Part shown: piece after piece, positions 16,742 through 24,847 of the stretch
Position numbering within the stretch: the stretch's first letter is position 1
Layout of the letters: each line of letters starts with the position of its first letter
DNA from: Denitromonas sp.
GTDB lineage: Bacteria > Pseudomonadota > Gammaproteobacteria > Burkholderiales > Rhodocyclaceae
Length of the DNA: 64,000 nucleotides
Reading direction: 5' to 3'
NCBI RefSeq assembly: GCF_034676725.1
Contig: NZ_JAUCBR010000004.1
Location: 1,875,501 to 1,939,500, forward strand
The notes under the pieces: generated by a model
What the model was told of the DNA's origin: nothing
Databases searched by the model: none
What the model saw: only the letters and a program-made list of their open reading frames with translations
Translations under genes and position numbers: made by a program

Positions 16742-19039
16742 ATGAAGACACGTATCAAGCAGGCGGTCGGACTGGCGCTTGCGGCTGGCTTCGGTCTGGC
16801 AGCAACCTCGTCGGCCTTTGCCGCCGAATCGCTGCAGGACGTGATGAAGCGCCGCGGGCTGTCCCAGCAAGACCTGTTGGCAGCCGCCAAGACCTATGTG
16901 CCGACCGGCAAGCGCGACGAGTTCCTCGCGTTCAGCTCGGGCGGTCAGTCGGGCCAGATCATCGTGTATGGCATTCCGTCCATGCGCATCCTCAAGTACA
17001 TCGCCGTATTTACGCCGGAACCGTGGCAGGGCTATGGTTTTGACGAGAACTCGAAGGCGGTGCTGCGCCAGGGCAACATCGACGGCAAGGAAATCAACTG
17101 GGGCGACACGCACCACCCGGCCATTTCCGAGACCCAGGGCCAGTATGACGGCCAGTTCCTGTTCATCAACGACAAGGCCAACCCGCGCCTCGCCGTGATC
17201 GACCTGCGTGACTTCGAAACCAAGCAGATCGTGGTCAACCCGATCTTCAAGTCCGAGCACGGTGGCGCCTTCGTGACGCCGAACACCGAGTACGTGATCG
17301 AAGCCGCGCAATACGCCTCGCCGCTGGAAAACCAGAAGTTCGAGCCGCTCACGTCGTTCAACAGCAAGTACCGTGGTGGTGTGACGTACTGGAAGTTCGA
17401 CCGTCACGAAGGTCGCCTGGTGCCGAACGACTCCTTCTCGCTCGAGCTGCCGCCGTACTCGCAGGACTTGTCCGACGCGGGTAAGGGCCCGTCCGAGGGC
17501 TGGTCGTTCACCAACTCGTTCTGCTCCGAGCGCTATGTGGGCGGTATCGAGAAAGGCCGTCCGCCGTATGAAGCCGGTTGCTCCGCCAAGGACACCGACT
17601 ACATGCACGTGGTCAACTGGAAGAAGGCCGCCGAGCTGGTCAAGGCCGGCAAAGCCACCAAGATCAACGGCCACAACGTGCTGCCGATCGACGTCGCAGT
17701 CAAGGAAGGCGTGCTCTTCCTGGTGCCCGAGCCCAAGTCCCCGCACGGTGTCGACGTGACCCCGGACGGCAAGTTCATCACGGTGTCCGGCAAGCTCGAC
17801 ACCCATGTGTCGGTGTACAGCTTCGAGAAGATCCAGGCCGCCATCAAGGCCGGCAAGTTCGAATCGAAAGATCCGTACGGCATCCCCGTGATCGCCATGA
17901 AGGAGGCGCTGCACACCCAGGTCGAACTCGGCCTCGGCCCCCTGCACACCCAGTACGATGCCAAGAACTGCGTCGCCTACACCTCGCTGTATGTGGACTC
18001 GCAGGTTGCCAAGTGGAACTACTGCGAAGGCAAGGTGCTCGACAAGATCAGCGTGCACTACAACATCGGTCACCTGATGACCATGGAAGGCGATTCCATG
18101 GCGCCGAAGGGCAAGTACCTGGTGGCGCTGAACAAGCTGTCCATCGACCGCTTCAACCCGGTTGGCCCGCTGCATCCGCAGAACCACCAGCTCATCGACA
18201 TCAGCAACGACAAGATGCAGCTGCTGTACGACATGCCGCTGCCGCTGGGCGAGCCGCACTACGTGGTCGCGATTCAGGCTGACAAGCTCAAGCCTGCCGT
18301 GCGCTACAAGGTCGGTACCGACAGCCGCACCGACAAGCCGCACCCGGGTGCCGTCAAGGCCGGTCAGGAAAAGACCGTCCGCAACGGCAACAAGGTCGAA
18401 GTGTTCGGTACGCTGATCCGCTCGCACATCACGCCGGAAACCATCGAAGTCGAGAAGGGCGATGAAGTCACCATCCACCTGACCAACCTCGAGCGCGCCC
18501 AGGACGAGACCCACGGCTTCACCGTCTCGACCTTCAACGTGCATGCGTCGGTCGAACCGGGCAAGACCGTGACGGTCAAGTTCAACGCCGACAAAGAGGG
18601 TGTGTATCCGTACTACTGCACCGAGTTCTGCTCGGCGCTGCACCTCGAAATGCAGGGCTATCTCCTGGTCAAGCCGAAGGGCTGGAAGCCGGAGAAGGAC
18701 GCCTCGCTGTCGGGCGCCGGCTACACGGAAGAGGACTACAAGAAGACGCTGAAGAAAGTGGCTGACACCCAGGCCGTCATCGACCAGGTCGTGGGCTACA
18801 TCACCAGTGTCAACTACACCGACTTCCCGGATGTGGTCGCCATGATGGAAGACGCGGTCGACCAGCTCAACCGCACCAAGGAAGCCAAGGCCAAGCACGA
18901 AGAAGCCGCGCGCGGCGCTGACTGGGACCAGGCCAACCTCTGGGCCGAGCAGGTGTGGCAGTACCAGGTGAAAGCCGCCGACCTCGGTCTGCGTGCCAAG
19001 ACCTACCTTGAGCAGAACGGTGCGAAAAAGGTTGAGTAA
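16742..19039 (+). CDS. nosZ: Nitrous oxide reductase NosZ, clade II (Sec-exported)
   Basis: Periplasmic multicopper enzyme that reduces N2O to N2. The 765-residue precursor starts with a Sec-type signal (about 1-27, no twin-arginine motif), which marks the atypical clade II enzymes. The beta-propeller carries the CuZ histidines: DTHHP, SEHGGAF, HGVDVTPDG, LGPLHTQY, the His of IGHLMTMEGD, and EPHYVVA. The cupredoxin domain has the CuA ligands H591 and CTEFCSALHLEM (C626, C630, H634, M637). Residues 651-765 form a helical, Lys/Glu-rich extension without any CXXCH. ATG 16742 follows GGGAGAGAAG. Behind it lies a terminator, then the electron-donor cytochromes. Confidence 0.97.
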   Translation: MKTRIKQAVGLALAAGFGLAATSSAFAAESLQDVMKRRGLSQQDLLAAAKTYVPTGKRDEFLAFSSGGQSGQIIVYGIPSMRILKYIAVFTPEPWQGYGFDENSKAVLRQGNIDGKEINWGDTHHPAISETQGQYDGQFLFINDKANPRLAVIDLRDFETKQIVVNPIFKSEHGGAFVTPNTEYVIEAAQYASPLENQKFEPLTSFNSKYRGGVTYWKFDRHEGRLVPNDSFSLELPPYSQDLSDAGKGPSEGWSFTNSFCSERYVGGIEKGRPPYEAGCSAKDTDYMHVVNWKKAAELVKAGKATKINGHNVLPIDVAVKEGVLFLVPEPKSPHGVDVTPDGKFITVSGKLDTHVSVYSFEKIQAAIKAGKFESKDPYGIPVIAMKEALHTQVELGLGPLHTQYDAKNCVAYTSLYVDSQVAKWNYCEGKVLDKISVHYNIGHLMTMEGDSMAPKGKYLVALNKLSIDRFNPVGPLHPQNHQLIDISNDKMQLLYDMPLPLGEPHYVVAIQADKLKPAVRYKVGTDSRTDKPHPGAVKAGQEKTVRNGNKVEVFGTLIRSHITPETIEVEKGDEVTIHLTNLERAQDETHGFTVSTFNVHASVEPGKTVTVKFNADKEGVYPYYCTEFCSALHLEMQGYLLVKPKGWKPEKDASLSGAGYTEEDYKKTLKKVADTQAVIDQVVGYITSVNYTDFPDVVAMMEDAVDQLNRTKEAKAKHEEAARGADWDQANLWAEQVWQYQVKAADLGLRAKTYLEQNGAKKVE

Positions 19040-19066
19040 TTCTTGACCTGAACCAAAGCCGTACCG

Positions 19067-19101
19067 ACCGGGGAGTGATATCTATTGCTCCCCGGTTTTT
19101 T
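19067..19101 (+). terminator. Intrinsic terminator after nosZ
   Basis: A perfect nine-base-pair stem, ACCGGGGAG paired with CTCCCCGGT around a twelve-base loop, with six T residues. It lies 28 bases after the nosZ stop and 22 bases before the next cytochrome gene. That gene must therefore depend on read-through, unless there is an unseen promoter in the short gap. Confidence 0.9.
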
Positions 19102-19122
19102 CATTTTTGAGAGGGAATACCC

Positions 19123-19434
19123 ATGAAGAAAGCAGTTGTATTCGCCGCCCTGGTCGGCCTGATGGCTACACCGGCGCTGGCCAATGATGGCGCCAAGCTC
19201 TACGCCGAGAAAACCTGTGCCGCCTGCCACGGCCCGGACGGCAAGAAAACCCTGATGCCCAACTACCCGAAGATCGCCGGCCAGAATGCCGCCTATCTCG
19301 AGCAGCAGATGCAGGACATCAAGAGCGGCAAGCGCAACAACGGCCAGTCCGCTGCCATGAAGGGCGTGATGCACCTGGTTGATGACGCCCAGATCAAGGT
19401 GCTGGCCGACTACGTGTCCAAACTCGCGCCCTGA
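19123..19434 (+). CDS. Monoheme cytochrome c of the nos cluster (NosC1-like)
   Basis: Small class I cytochrome c, probably a periplasmic electron carrier to NosZ. The 103-residue precursor has a signal peptide (1-20) and a single heme motif CAACH (C32-H36), then a Met-rich C-terminal helix region (AAMKGVMHL) that should supply the sixth ligand. Monoheme and diheme cytochromes directly after nosZ are the usual arrangement in clade II nos clusters of Rhodocyclales-like bacteria. The name NosC1 is by position. Confidence 0.85.
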   Translation: MKKAVVFAALVGLMATPALANDGAKLYAEKTCAACHGPDGKKTLMPNYPKIAGQNAAYLEQQMQDIKSGKRNNGQSAAMKGVMHLVDDAQIKVLADYVSKLAP

Positions 19435-19520
19435 TTTGTCGGGCCGCCTGTCGCGCACCGTGCGATTTGCCTTCGGGCTGATCCACGGTGCCTTGTTTTT
19501 TCCGTGCAAGCGAGCAGTTT

Positions 19521-19534
19521 TTGATGGGTATCAA
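19521..19534. promoter_or_regulatory. Perfect FNR-type box driving the second nos transcription unit
   Basis: TTGAT-GGGT-ATCAA is an exact match to the FNR/DNR consensus palindrome. With the centre at -41.5 the transcript would start near 19569, and the -10 hexamer TACTTT at 19557-19562 fits a class II activated promoter. The diheme cytochrome gene starts 64 bases downstream, with GGAGG in its leader. It therefore looks like the main anaerobic promoter for the rest of the nos genes. Confidence 0.88.
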
Positions 19535-19597
19535 CGTACGCTTGCGAATGTTGGCGTACTTTAGCGCTTACTAATTCTCCCCGGAGGGACGAGAGTC

Positions 19598-20314
19598 ATG
19601 AAACAGATTTTGATTGCAGCGTCGCTGGCCATGTTTGCCATCGGCGCGGTGCAGGCGGCCGGCGGCCCCGCACCGAAGAAAACCGGTATCGAAGGCGAAG
19701 GCTATGTCTGGAACGCCGAGGGCGGCGAAAAGAACGAAGCGCTGACGCTGAAAGGCGACGTCAAGAAAGGCAAGGAAGTCTACGAAATCTGTGGCGCCTG
19801 CCACCTGCCTTCGGGCGCCGGCCGCCCGGACGGCACCTTCCCGCAGCTGGCGGGTCAGCACTCGACCGTGCTGATCAAGCAGATGGCCGACATCCGCGCC
19901 GGCCTGCGTGACAACCCGACCATGTATCCGTTTGCCGCGACCATGACCGACGCGCAGGACCTGGCCGACGTCTCCGCCTACATCGAAAGCCTGTGCGTGC
20001 CGGTCGATCATGGCAAGTACGACGAAGCCGACAAGATGCTGCAGATCGCCAAGGGCCGCACCCTGTACAAGAAAGAGTGCCAGGAATGTCACGGCGAAAA
20101 CGGCGAGGGCGTGAAGGACAAGTTCTACCCGGTGATCGCCGGCCAGCACTATGCCTACCTGCTGCGCCAGATGACCGAGATCCGCGACGGTCACCGCCGC
20201 AACGCCAACCCGGACATGGTGAAGATCATCTCCAAGTATTCGGACAAAGATCTGGTGGCGATCTCGGCCTACCAGTCCAGCCTGAAAATGCCGGGCAGCA
20301 TGTGTAAGCAGTAA
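19598..20314 (+). CDS. Diheme cytochrome c of the nos cluster (NosC2-like)
   Basis: Periplasmic diheme cytochrome c, c4-like in layout, probably carrying electrons from NosGH or the bc1 complex to NosZ. The 238-residue precursor has a signal peptide (about 1-21), a Lys-rich linker, and heme motifs CGACH (C65-H69) and CQECH (C161-H165). Each is followed by the QLAGQ or VIAGQ plus QM pattern of c4-type domains. It is the first gene of the unit behind the perfect FNR box. The name NosC2 is by position. Confidence 0.87.
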   Translation: MKQILIAASLAMFAIGAVQAAGGPAPKKTGIEGEGYVWNAEGGEKNEALTLKGDVKKGKEVYEICGACHLPSGAGRPDGTFPQLAGQHSTVLIKQMADIRAGLRDNPTMYPFAATMTDAQDLADVSAYIESLCVPVDHGKYDEADKMLQIAKGRTLYKKECQECHGENGEGVKDKFYPVIAGQHYAYLLRQMTEIRDGHRRNANPDMVKIISKYSDKDLVAISAYQSSLKMPGSMCKQ

Positions 20315-20323
20315 TGCCTGACC

Positions 20324-20355
20324 CCGGACATTGCGCCCAGGGGGGCAATGTCCGG
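20324..20355. other. Stable 11-bp hairpin after the diheme cytochrome gene
   Basis: A perfect inverted repeat, CCGGACATTGC paired with GCAATGTCCGG around a ten-base loop. It has no T tract, so simple intrinsic termination is unlikely. mRNA end protection, processing or Rho-independent pausing are possible. It lies ten bases after the cytochrome stop. Confidence 0.7.
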
Positions 20356-20407
20356 ATGCAGCGCGACACGAATGATCGCGCAACAACAATACACATTGGC
20401 GCACGAC

Positions 20408-20439
20408 GCGCCCGGACGGACCCCGTCCCGATCGGGCGC
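20408..20439. other. Second nested hairpin upstream of nosB
   Basis: GCGCCCG pairs with CGGGCGC, and inside it GACGG pairs with CCGTC, forming a long imperfect stem with no T tract. Together with the hairpin at 20324 it fills the 184-base gap between the diheme cytochrome and nosB, where no gene is seen. Confidence 0.55.
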
Positions 20440-20498
20440 ACTGTGTCCATGGTGATGGCACCACACCGCGACGGGACTTCCAACGACACGGTGAACGT

Positions 20499-21509
20499 AT
20501 GCAACCCCAGAACACTGCCGCCGCGAGCAAGCAATCGCTGATCGTGCGCGGGCTGACCCTGATCGCCCTGGTGCTGATGATCGGCGCCTATTTCTCGCCG
20601 ACCTGGTGGGTCGCGCTGACCGCGCCCAACTATCCTGAAGACGCCTTTCCCGACGGTATCCGCATCCACTTCAGTTTCACCGGCGTGGAGAATGGCTGCA
20701 GCACGGCGCCGAAGACCAGCCGGCTGATGACCGAGACCTTCCAGGAAGACCTCGGCTCGCAAAAAGAACGCTACAACCCGATTCTCGAAGCGCAGAAGAA
20801 GAAGCAGAGCGACATCAACAAGAACGCCGAGGCGCTCGACTGCGTGCACGAGATGAACACCATCAACCACTACGTCGGCATGCACCCGATCGGCATCGGC
20901 GCGCCGGTCGAGCGGCAGGTGTCGCGCTATGTGTTCGGCTTTTTCGGCGTGATGCTGCTCGGCTTTGCGATGGCAAAACGCAAGGCGCGGCTCACCGTGC
21001 TGGGCATCGGCTTTGCCGCGGTCACCGCGTGGATGATCGGCGAGCTGTTCGTGATGGGCAAGATGGAAGCCTATGCCCAGTACTACATGGAAGAGGCCGG
21101 TGCTTTCTTCAACGAGCCCGAGCGCATCGCCCAGTGGGGTAGTACGCTCAAGAGCGTCACCACCGGCGTCGCAGCCGGCCTGATCGCGGCCATGGCGGTG
21201 GTGTGGGTCGGCGTCTGGAAGATCCGGGGCTTTTCGCTCCTGCTGGCCTTTGTTCCGGCGCTGCTGCCGATCTTTTTCGTCATCGACTACGCCGGCTGGC
21301 TGTGGTTCTTCGGCCACAATCTGCATCCGTGGGGCGCCTTCACCGTCAAGCCCTTCATGCCGACCGTGTTCGGTGTGGGCAAGGTGGCGCAGTTCTCCAC
21401 CTACTCCTATCCCTACTGGGGCTATCTGCTGGTGGTGATCATGAGCCTGTGCCTGTTGTTGGCAACGCTGATCCGCCGCAAGCAGATGCGCGAGGGGACG
21501 GCAGAGTGA
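20499..21509 (+). CDS. nosB: Membrane protein NosB of clade II nos clusters
   Basis: Integral membrane protein characteristic of clade II nitrous oxide reduction loci; function unknown. The 336 residues have a first helix at about 17-40, a large extracytoplasmic loop (about 42-135) with two Cys (ENGCSTAP and LDCVHEMN) and the segment INHYVGMHPIGIG, then about five further helices. Trp/Tyr/His residues are frequent near the membrane faces. Its position, between the cytochromes and nosD, and its topology support the NosB call. The ribosome binding site before ATG 20499 is weak. Its stop overlaps the GTG start of nosD. Confidence 0.75.
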   Translation: MQPQNTAAASKQSLIVRGLTLIALVLMIGAYFSPTWWVALTAPNYPEDAFPDGIRIHFSFTGVENGCSTAPKTSRLMTETFQEDLGSQKERYNPILEAQKKKQSDINKNAEALDCVHEMNTINHYVGMHPIGIGAPVERQVSRYVFGFFGVMLLGFAMAKRKARLTVLGIGFAAVTAWMIGELFVMGKMEAYAQYYMEEAGAFFNEPERIAQWGSTLKSVTTGVAAGLIAAMAVVWVGVWKIRGFSLLLAFVPALLPIFFVIDYAGWLWFFGHNLHPWGAFTVKPFMPTVFGVGKVAQFSTYSYPYWGYLLVVIMSLCLLLATLIRRKQMREGTAE

Positions 21510-22966
21510 CACCCCTGACGCGGCTGTGGCCGGTCGTCGCGGTCGTGGTCGGCGCGCTGGTGCCGCAGACCACGTCGCTGGCCGATGTGGACGCGGTGCT
21601 CGAGAAGCTCAAGGCGTCCGGGCTGAAAGCGGCCGGCGAGGCGCCCAAGCTGGCGCCGGCGGCGCAGCCGGTCGATCCGCGCGTGGCCTTTCCCGGGGCG
21701 GGCATGGACAAGTCCGGCCTGCCCGATGCGGCGGCCGACTCCTGGGGCGACTCCTCCCGCCCGGCGCCCAAGCCGACCGCACCCAACCGCAAGGACATGC
21801 CCTGGTTCCAGACCCTGGTCGATGCGGCGCCGGTGGGTAGCGTGCTCAAGGTGCCAGCCGGCGACTACGCCGGGCCGGTGCTGGTGGACAAGACATTGAC
21901 CATCGAGGGCGACGGCCAGGTCGTCATTCATGGCGGCGGCACCGGTACCGTGATGGTCGTGCAGGCCCCCGGCGTCACCGTGCGCGGCCTGCGCCTGACC
22001 GGCTCCGGCGGCTCGCACGACTCCGACGACGCCTGCCTCAATGTGCGTGGCGACCATGGCGTGTTCGACACCCTGCGCATGGACGACTGCCTGTTCGGTG
22101 TCGACCTCAAACAGGCGCACTACAACACCCTGCGCAACAGCTACATCCAGTCCAAGCCGGCCGACCTCGGCCTGCGTGGCGATGGCATCCGCCTGTGGTC
22201 GAGCAACAACAACCTGGTCGAGGGCAACGAGGTTGTCGATTCGCGCGATGTGGTGGCCTGGTACTCCAACGACAACATCTTTCGCAACAACGTCGGCCGG
22301 CGCAGCCGCTACTCGCTGCACTTCATGTTCGCCAACCGCAACCTGGTCGAAGACAACAAGTACTACGACAACTCGGTGGGCGTGTACATCATGTATGCCG
22401 GCTACTCGACCATCCGCAACAACGTCATCTCGCAGGCCAATGGCGCCACCGGCATGGCAGTGGGCCTGAAGGAAGCCTCGGATGTGGTCATCGAAGGCAA
22501 CGAGATCATCTACTGCGCGGTCGGCATCGGCAGTGACATCTCCCCCTTCGAGCCCGACAGCACCGTCACCATCCGTGGCAACCGCATCGCCTACAACGGC
22601 ATCGGCATCTCCTTCACCTCCGACATCGGCGGCACCGAGGTAACCGGCAACATCTTCGAAGGCAACCTGTCGCAGATCGCCGTCGGCGGCGCGGGCGCCG
22701 CCACCAAGAGCCATTGGCACGGCAACTACTGGGACGACTACCAGGGCTTCGATCGCAACACCGACCGGGTGGGCGATACGCCGTACGAGCTGTACGCCTT
22801 CACCGACCAGCTGTGGATGGAGCAGCCCTACGCCCGCTTCTTCAAGAATGCGCCCATGCTCGAGGCGCTCGATTTTCTCGAACGGCTAGCGCCCTTCACC
22901 AGCCCCGTGCTGCTGCTCAAGGACGACGCACCGCTGTTCCACAACCCCAAAGAGGCAAAATCATGA
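21506..22966 (+). CDS. nosD: Periplasmic copper-processing protein NosD
   Basis: Right-handed beta-helix protein needed, with the ABC transporter NosFY, for assembling the CuZ sulfide-copper cluster of NosZ. I chose GTG 21506, which overlaps the nosB stop and opens a good signal peptide (about 1-26); an in-frame ATG farther upstream lies deep inside nosB. The 486 residues then have a Pro/Ala-rich linker and, from about residue 105, many parallel beta-helix repeats (for example NLVEGNEVVDS, IIYCAVGIGS, ITIRGNRIAYNGIG-like units), the CASH/NosD fold. The C-terminus carries HWHGNYWDDYQGFDRN, a conserved NosD segment. Confidence 0.94.
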   Translation: MTPLTRLWPVVAVVVGALVPQTTSLADVDAVLEKLKASGLKAAGEAPKLAPAAQPVDPRVAFPGAGMDKSGLPDAAADSWGDSSRPAPKPTAPNRKDMPWFQTLVDAAPVGSVLKVPAGDYAGPVLVDKTLTIEGDGQVVIHGGGTGTVMVVQAPGVTVRGLRLTGSGGSHDSDDACLNVRGDHGVFDTLRMDDCLFGVDLKQAHYNTLRNSYIQSKPADLGLRGDGIRLWSSNNNLVEGNEVVDSRDVVAWYSNDNIFRNNVGRRSRYSLHFMFANRNLVEDNKYYDNSVGVYIMYAGYSTIRNNVISQANGATGMAVGLKEASDVVIEGNEIIYCAVGIGSDISPFEPDSTVTIRGNRIAYNGIGISFTSDIGGTEVTGNIFEGNLSQIAVGGAGAATKSHWHGNYWDDYQGFDRNTDRVGDTPYELYAFTDQLWMEQPYARFFKNAPMLEALDFLERLAPFTSPVLLLKDDAPLFHNPKEAKS

Positions 22967-23871
22967 GCCAGGAGACCGAAACCGGTCCTGCCGTGCCGCC
23001 CGACGGCGAACAACCAACCCCGTCGCCGCGCGTCAGGAAGGGCGCCGCACCGCGCTCCAACGCCCGTGCGCTCGAAGCGCGCCGCCGTTTTATCCGCAGT
23101 GCCGTCATGAGCACCGCCGTGGTCGGCGCCGGGCTGGCCGGCTACCTGCCGGTGGCCGCGCAGGCCGACAGCCCCCGGCTGCGACCGCCAGGTGCGCTCG
23201 ATGAGGACGACTTCCTGTCCTCCTGTATCAAGTGCGGGCAGTGCGTGCAGGTGTGTCCGGTCGAGGCCATCGTGCTCGGCGACATCACCGACGGTTTCGG
23301 CATCGGCGTGCCGCACATCGAATCCCGCGAGCAGGCCTGTGATTTTTCCTGCGATGCGGTGCAGTGCATCCTCGCCTGTCCCACCGGGGCGCTGGTCTAT
23401 CGCAAACCCGATTTCCTCAAGATCCGCGAGGGCGCCGAACTGGCCCACAAGCCGGTGCTCAAGGCCAAGGCCAATGACCCGGAGCCGACGCTCAACCTGA
23501 TCGAGCGCGCCGGCCTGGCGCGGCTCTCCCGGCCCGAGGCCTGTCTGGCGACCCAGGGCAAGGGCTTCAAGGGCCAGGCCCGCGGCGCCGACTTCACCGG
23601 CCAGATGCGCTACATGGATGTCGACCGCTGGGCACCCATCAAGGTGGCCGACCACCCCTACGAGCGCGAGCTGTGTGACCTGTGCGTCACCGAATGTCCG
23701 ATCCAGGACGCCATCCGGCTGGAAGTCACCGAAGCGGCCGACGGCAGCAAGCGCGGCATTCCGGTGGTGATGGAGCAATGCGTGGGCTGTGGTGTGTGTG
23801 AAATGATCTGCCCCGTCGAGCCGACCGCCATCGTGGTCGATTCGCGGGCGGTGTGGGAGGGCGAAGCATGA
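22963..23871 (+). CDS. nosG: Ferredoxin-type protein NosG (NapG-like)
   Basis: Iron-sulfur protein of the proposed NosGH quinol dehydrogenase that feeds clade II NosZ. The 302 residues begin with a long charged N-terminus and then a twin-arginine signal (ARRRFIRSA at about residue 43). Four Cys clusters follow: CIKCGQCVQVCP, CDFSC with CILACP, CDLCVTECP and CVGCGVCEMICP. It overlaps nosD and nosH by four bases each. It is the nos counterpart of the napG gene at the window start, with an unusually long segment before the signal. Confidence 0.92.
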   Translation: MSQETETGPAVPPDGEQPTPSPRVRKGAAPRSNARALEARRRFIRSAVMSTAVVGAGLAGYLPVAAQADSPRLRPPGALDEDDFLSSCIKCGQCVQVCPVEAIVLGDITDGFGIGVPHIESREQACDFSCDAVQCILACPTGALVYRKPDFLKIREGAELAHKPVLKAKANDPEPTLNLIERAGLARLSRPEACLATQGKGFKGQARGADFTGQMRYMDVDRWAPIKVADHPYERELCDLCVTECPIQDAIRLEVTEAADGSKRGIPVVMEQCVGCGVCEMICPVEPTAIVVDSRAVWEGEA

Positions 23872-24836
23872 AAGGCCGATTCTTCGAGCAGATCATGCTC
23901 ATGCTGGGACAGGCGCCGAAAAAACCCGAGGTAATCACCCCGGCGGCGCAGGAAGTCCACAAGATGAAGCGCCTGACCAAGGACGACTTCGAGGCCATGA
24001 AAAAGCATGTGCGCGACCATGCCCTCGAAAAGCACACCTGGCGCAACCGGCGCTGGACGGTGCTGATCCTGGTGAACCTGCTGTTCACCTTCTCCTTTTG
24101 GCTCGACATCCAGATCCTCGAAGGCGCGCTCACCGCCTCGCGCTTCGTCGGCTTCCACCTCATCGACCTCAACTCCGCGCTGCAGGTGATGCTGGCGCAC
24201 AAGCACATCATCGTGAACCTGTTCATCGGCACGGCCACGGTGTTCCTGCTGTGGGCGGCGCTGGGTGGGCGCAGCTTCTGCTCCTGGGTGTGCCCCTATC
24301 ACCTGGTGGCCGAGCTGTTCGAGAAGCTGCACCTCAAGCTGGTCGAGAAGAAACTCGTCACCGACCACGAATTCCACCGCGGCGCGCGCACCGTGATGTG
24401 GGTGCTGTTCTCGCTGCTGGCGGTGGTCACCGGCTTCACCGTGTTCGAGACCCTGTCGCCCACCGGCATCCTCAGCCGCGCGCTGATCTACGGCCCGAGC
24501 CTGGCCCTGGGCTGGGTGGCGCTGCTGCTGGTCTTCGAGGTGGTGTATTCTCGGCGCGCCTGGTGTCGTTATGTCTGCCCCATCGGCCTGACCTACGGCG
24601 CCGTCGGCACGATCTCCCCCGTGCGCGTGATGTATGACCTAAATCATTGCTTCCACGAGGGCGACTGCCGCAAAGTGTGCCTCGTGCCCCACGTGCTCGA
24701 AATGGTCATCAAGGGTCGCTCGCCGGATGTGAAGGTGCCGGTGGGCCCTGATTGCACCCGCTGCGGTCTGTGCGTGGATACCTGCCCCAGCGGTGCCCTC
24801 AAGTTCGAGGTCAAGGGGCTCAACAAGCTGCTCTAA
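23868..24836 (+). CDS. nosH: Membrane ferredoxin-type protein NosH (NapH-like)
   Basis: Membrane quinol-oxidising partner of NosG. The 322 residues have an N-terminal cytoplasmic stretch of about 60 residues, four hydrophobic helices, two CX3CP motifs (CSWVCP and CRYVCP) and C-terminal cluster ligands (CFHEGDCRKVC and CTRCGLCVDTCP). ATG 23868 overlaps the nosG stop, and an in-frame GTG five codons upstream is less likely. In Wolinella this pair is proposed to oxidise menaquinol. A menA-type gene is present elsewhere in this window. Confidence 0.92.
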   Translation: MKGRFFEQIMLMLGQAPKKPEVITPAAQEVHKMKRLTKDDFEAMKKHVRDHALEKHTWRNRRWTVLILVNLLFTFSFWLDIQILEGALTASRFVGFHLIDLNSALQVMLAHKHIIVNLFIGTATVFLLWAALGGRSFCSWVCPYHLVAELFEKLHLKLVEKKLVTDHEFHRGARTVMWVLFSLLAVVTGFTVFETLSPTGILSRALIYGPSLALGWVALLLVFEVVYSRRAWCRYVCPIGLTYGAVGTISPVRVMYDLNHCFHEGDCRKVCLVPHVLEMVIKGRSPDVKVPVGPDCTRCGLCVDTCPSGALKFEVKGLNKLL

Positions 24837-24847
24837 GCGACCCCCGG

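Noticed and set aside
16667..18898. A 743-codon minus-strand open frame opposite nosZ
   Set aside because: nosZ has all copper ligands and a signal peptide on the plus strand; the antisense product shows no motif.
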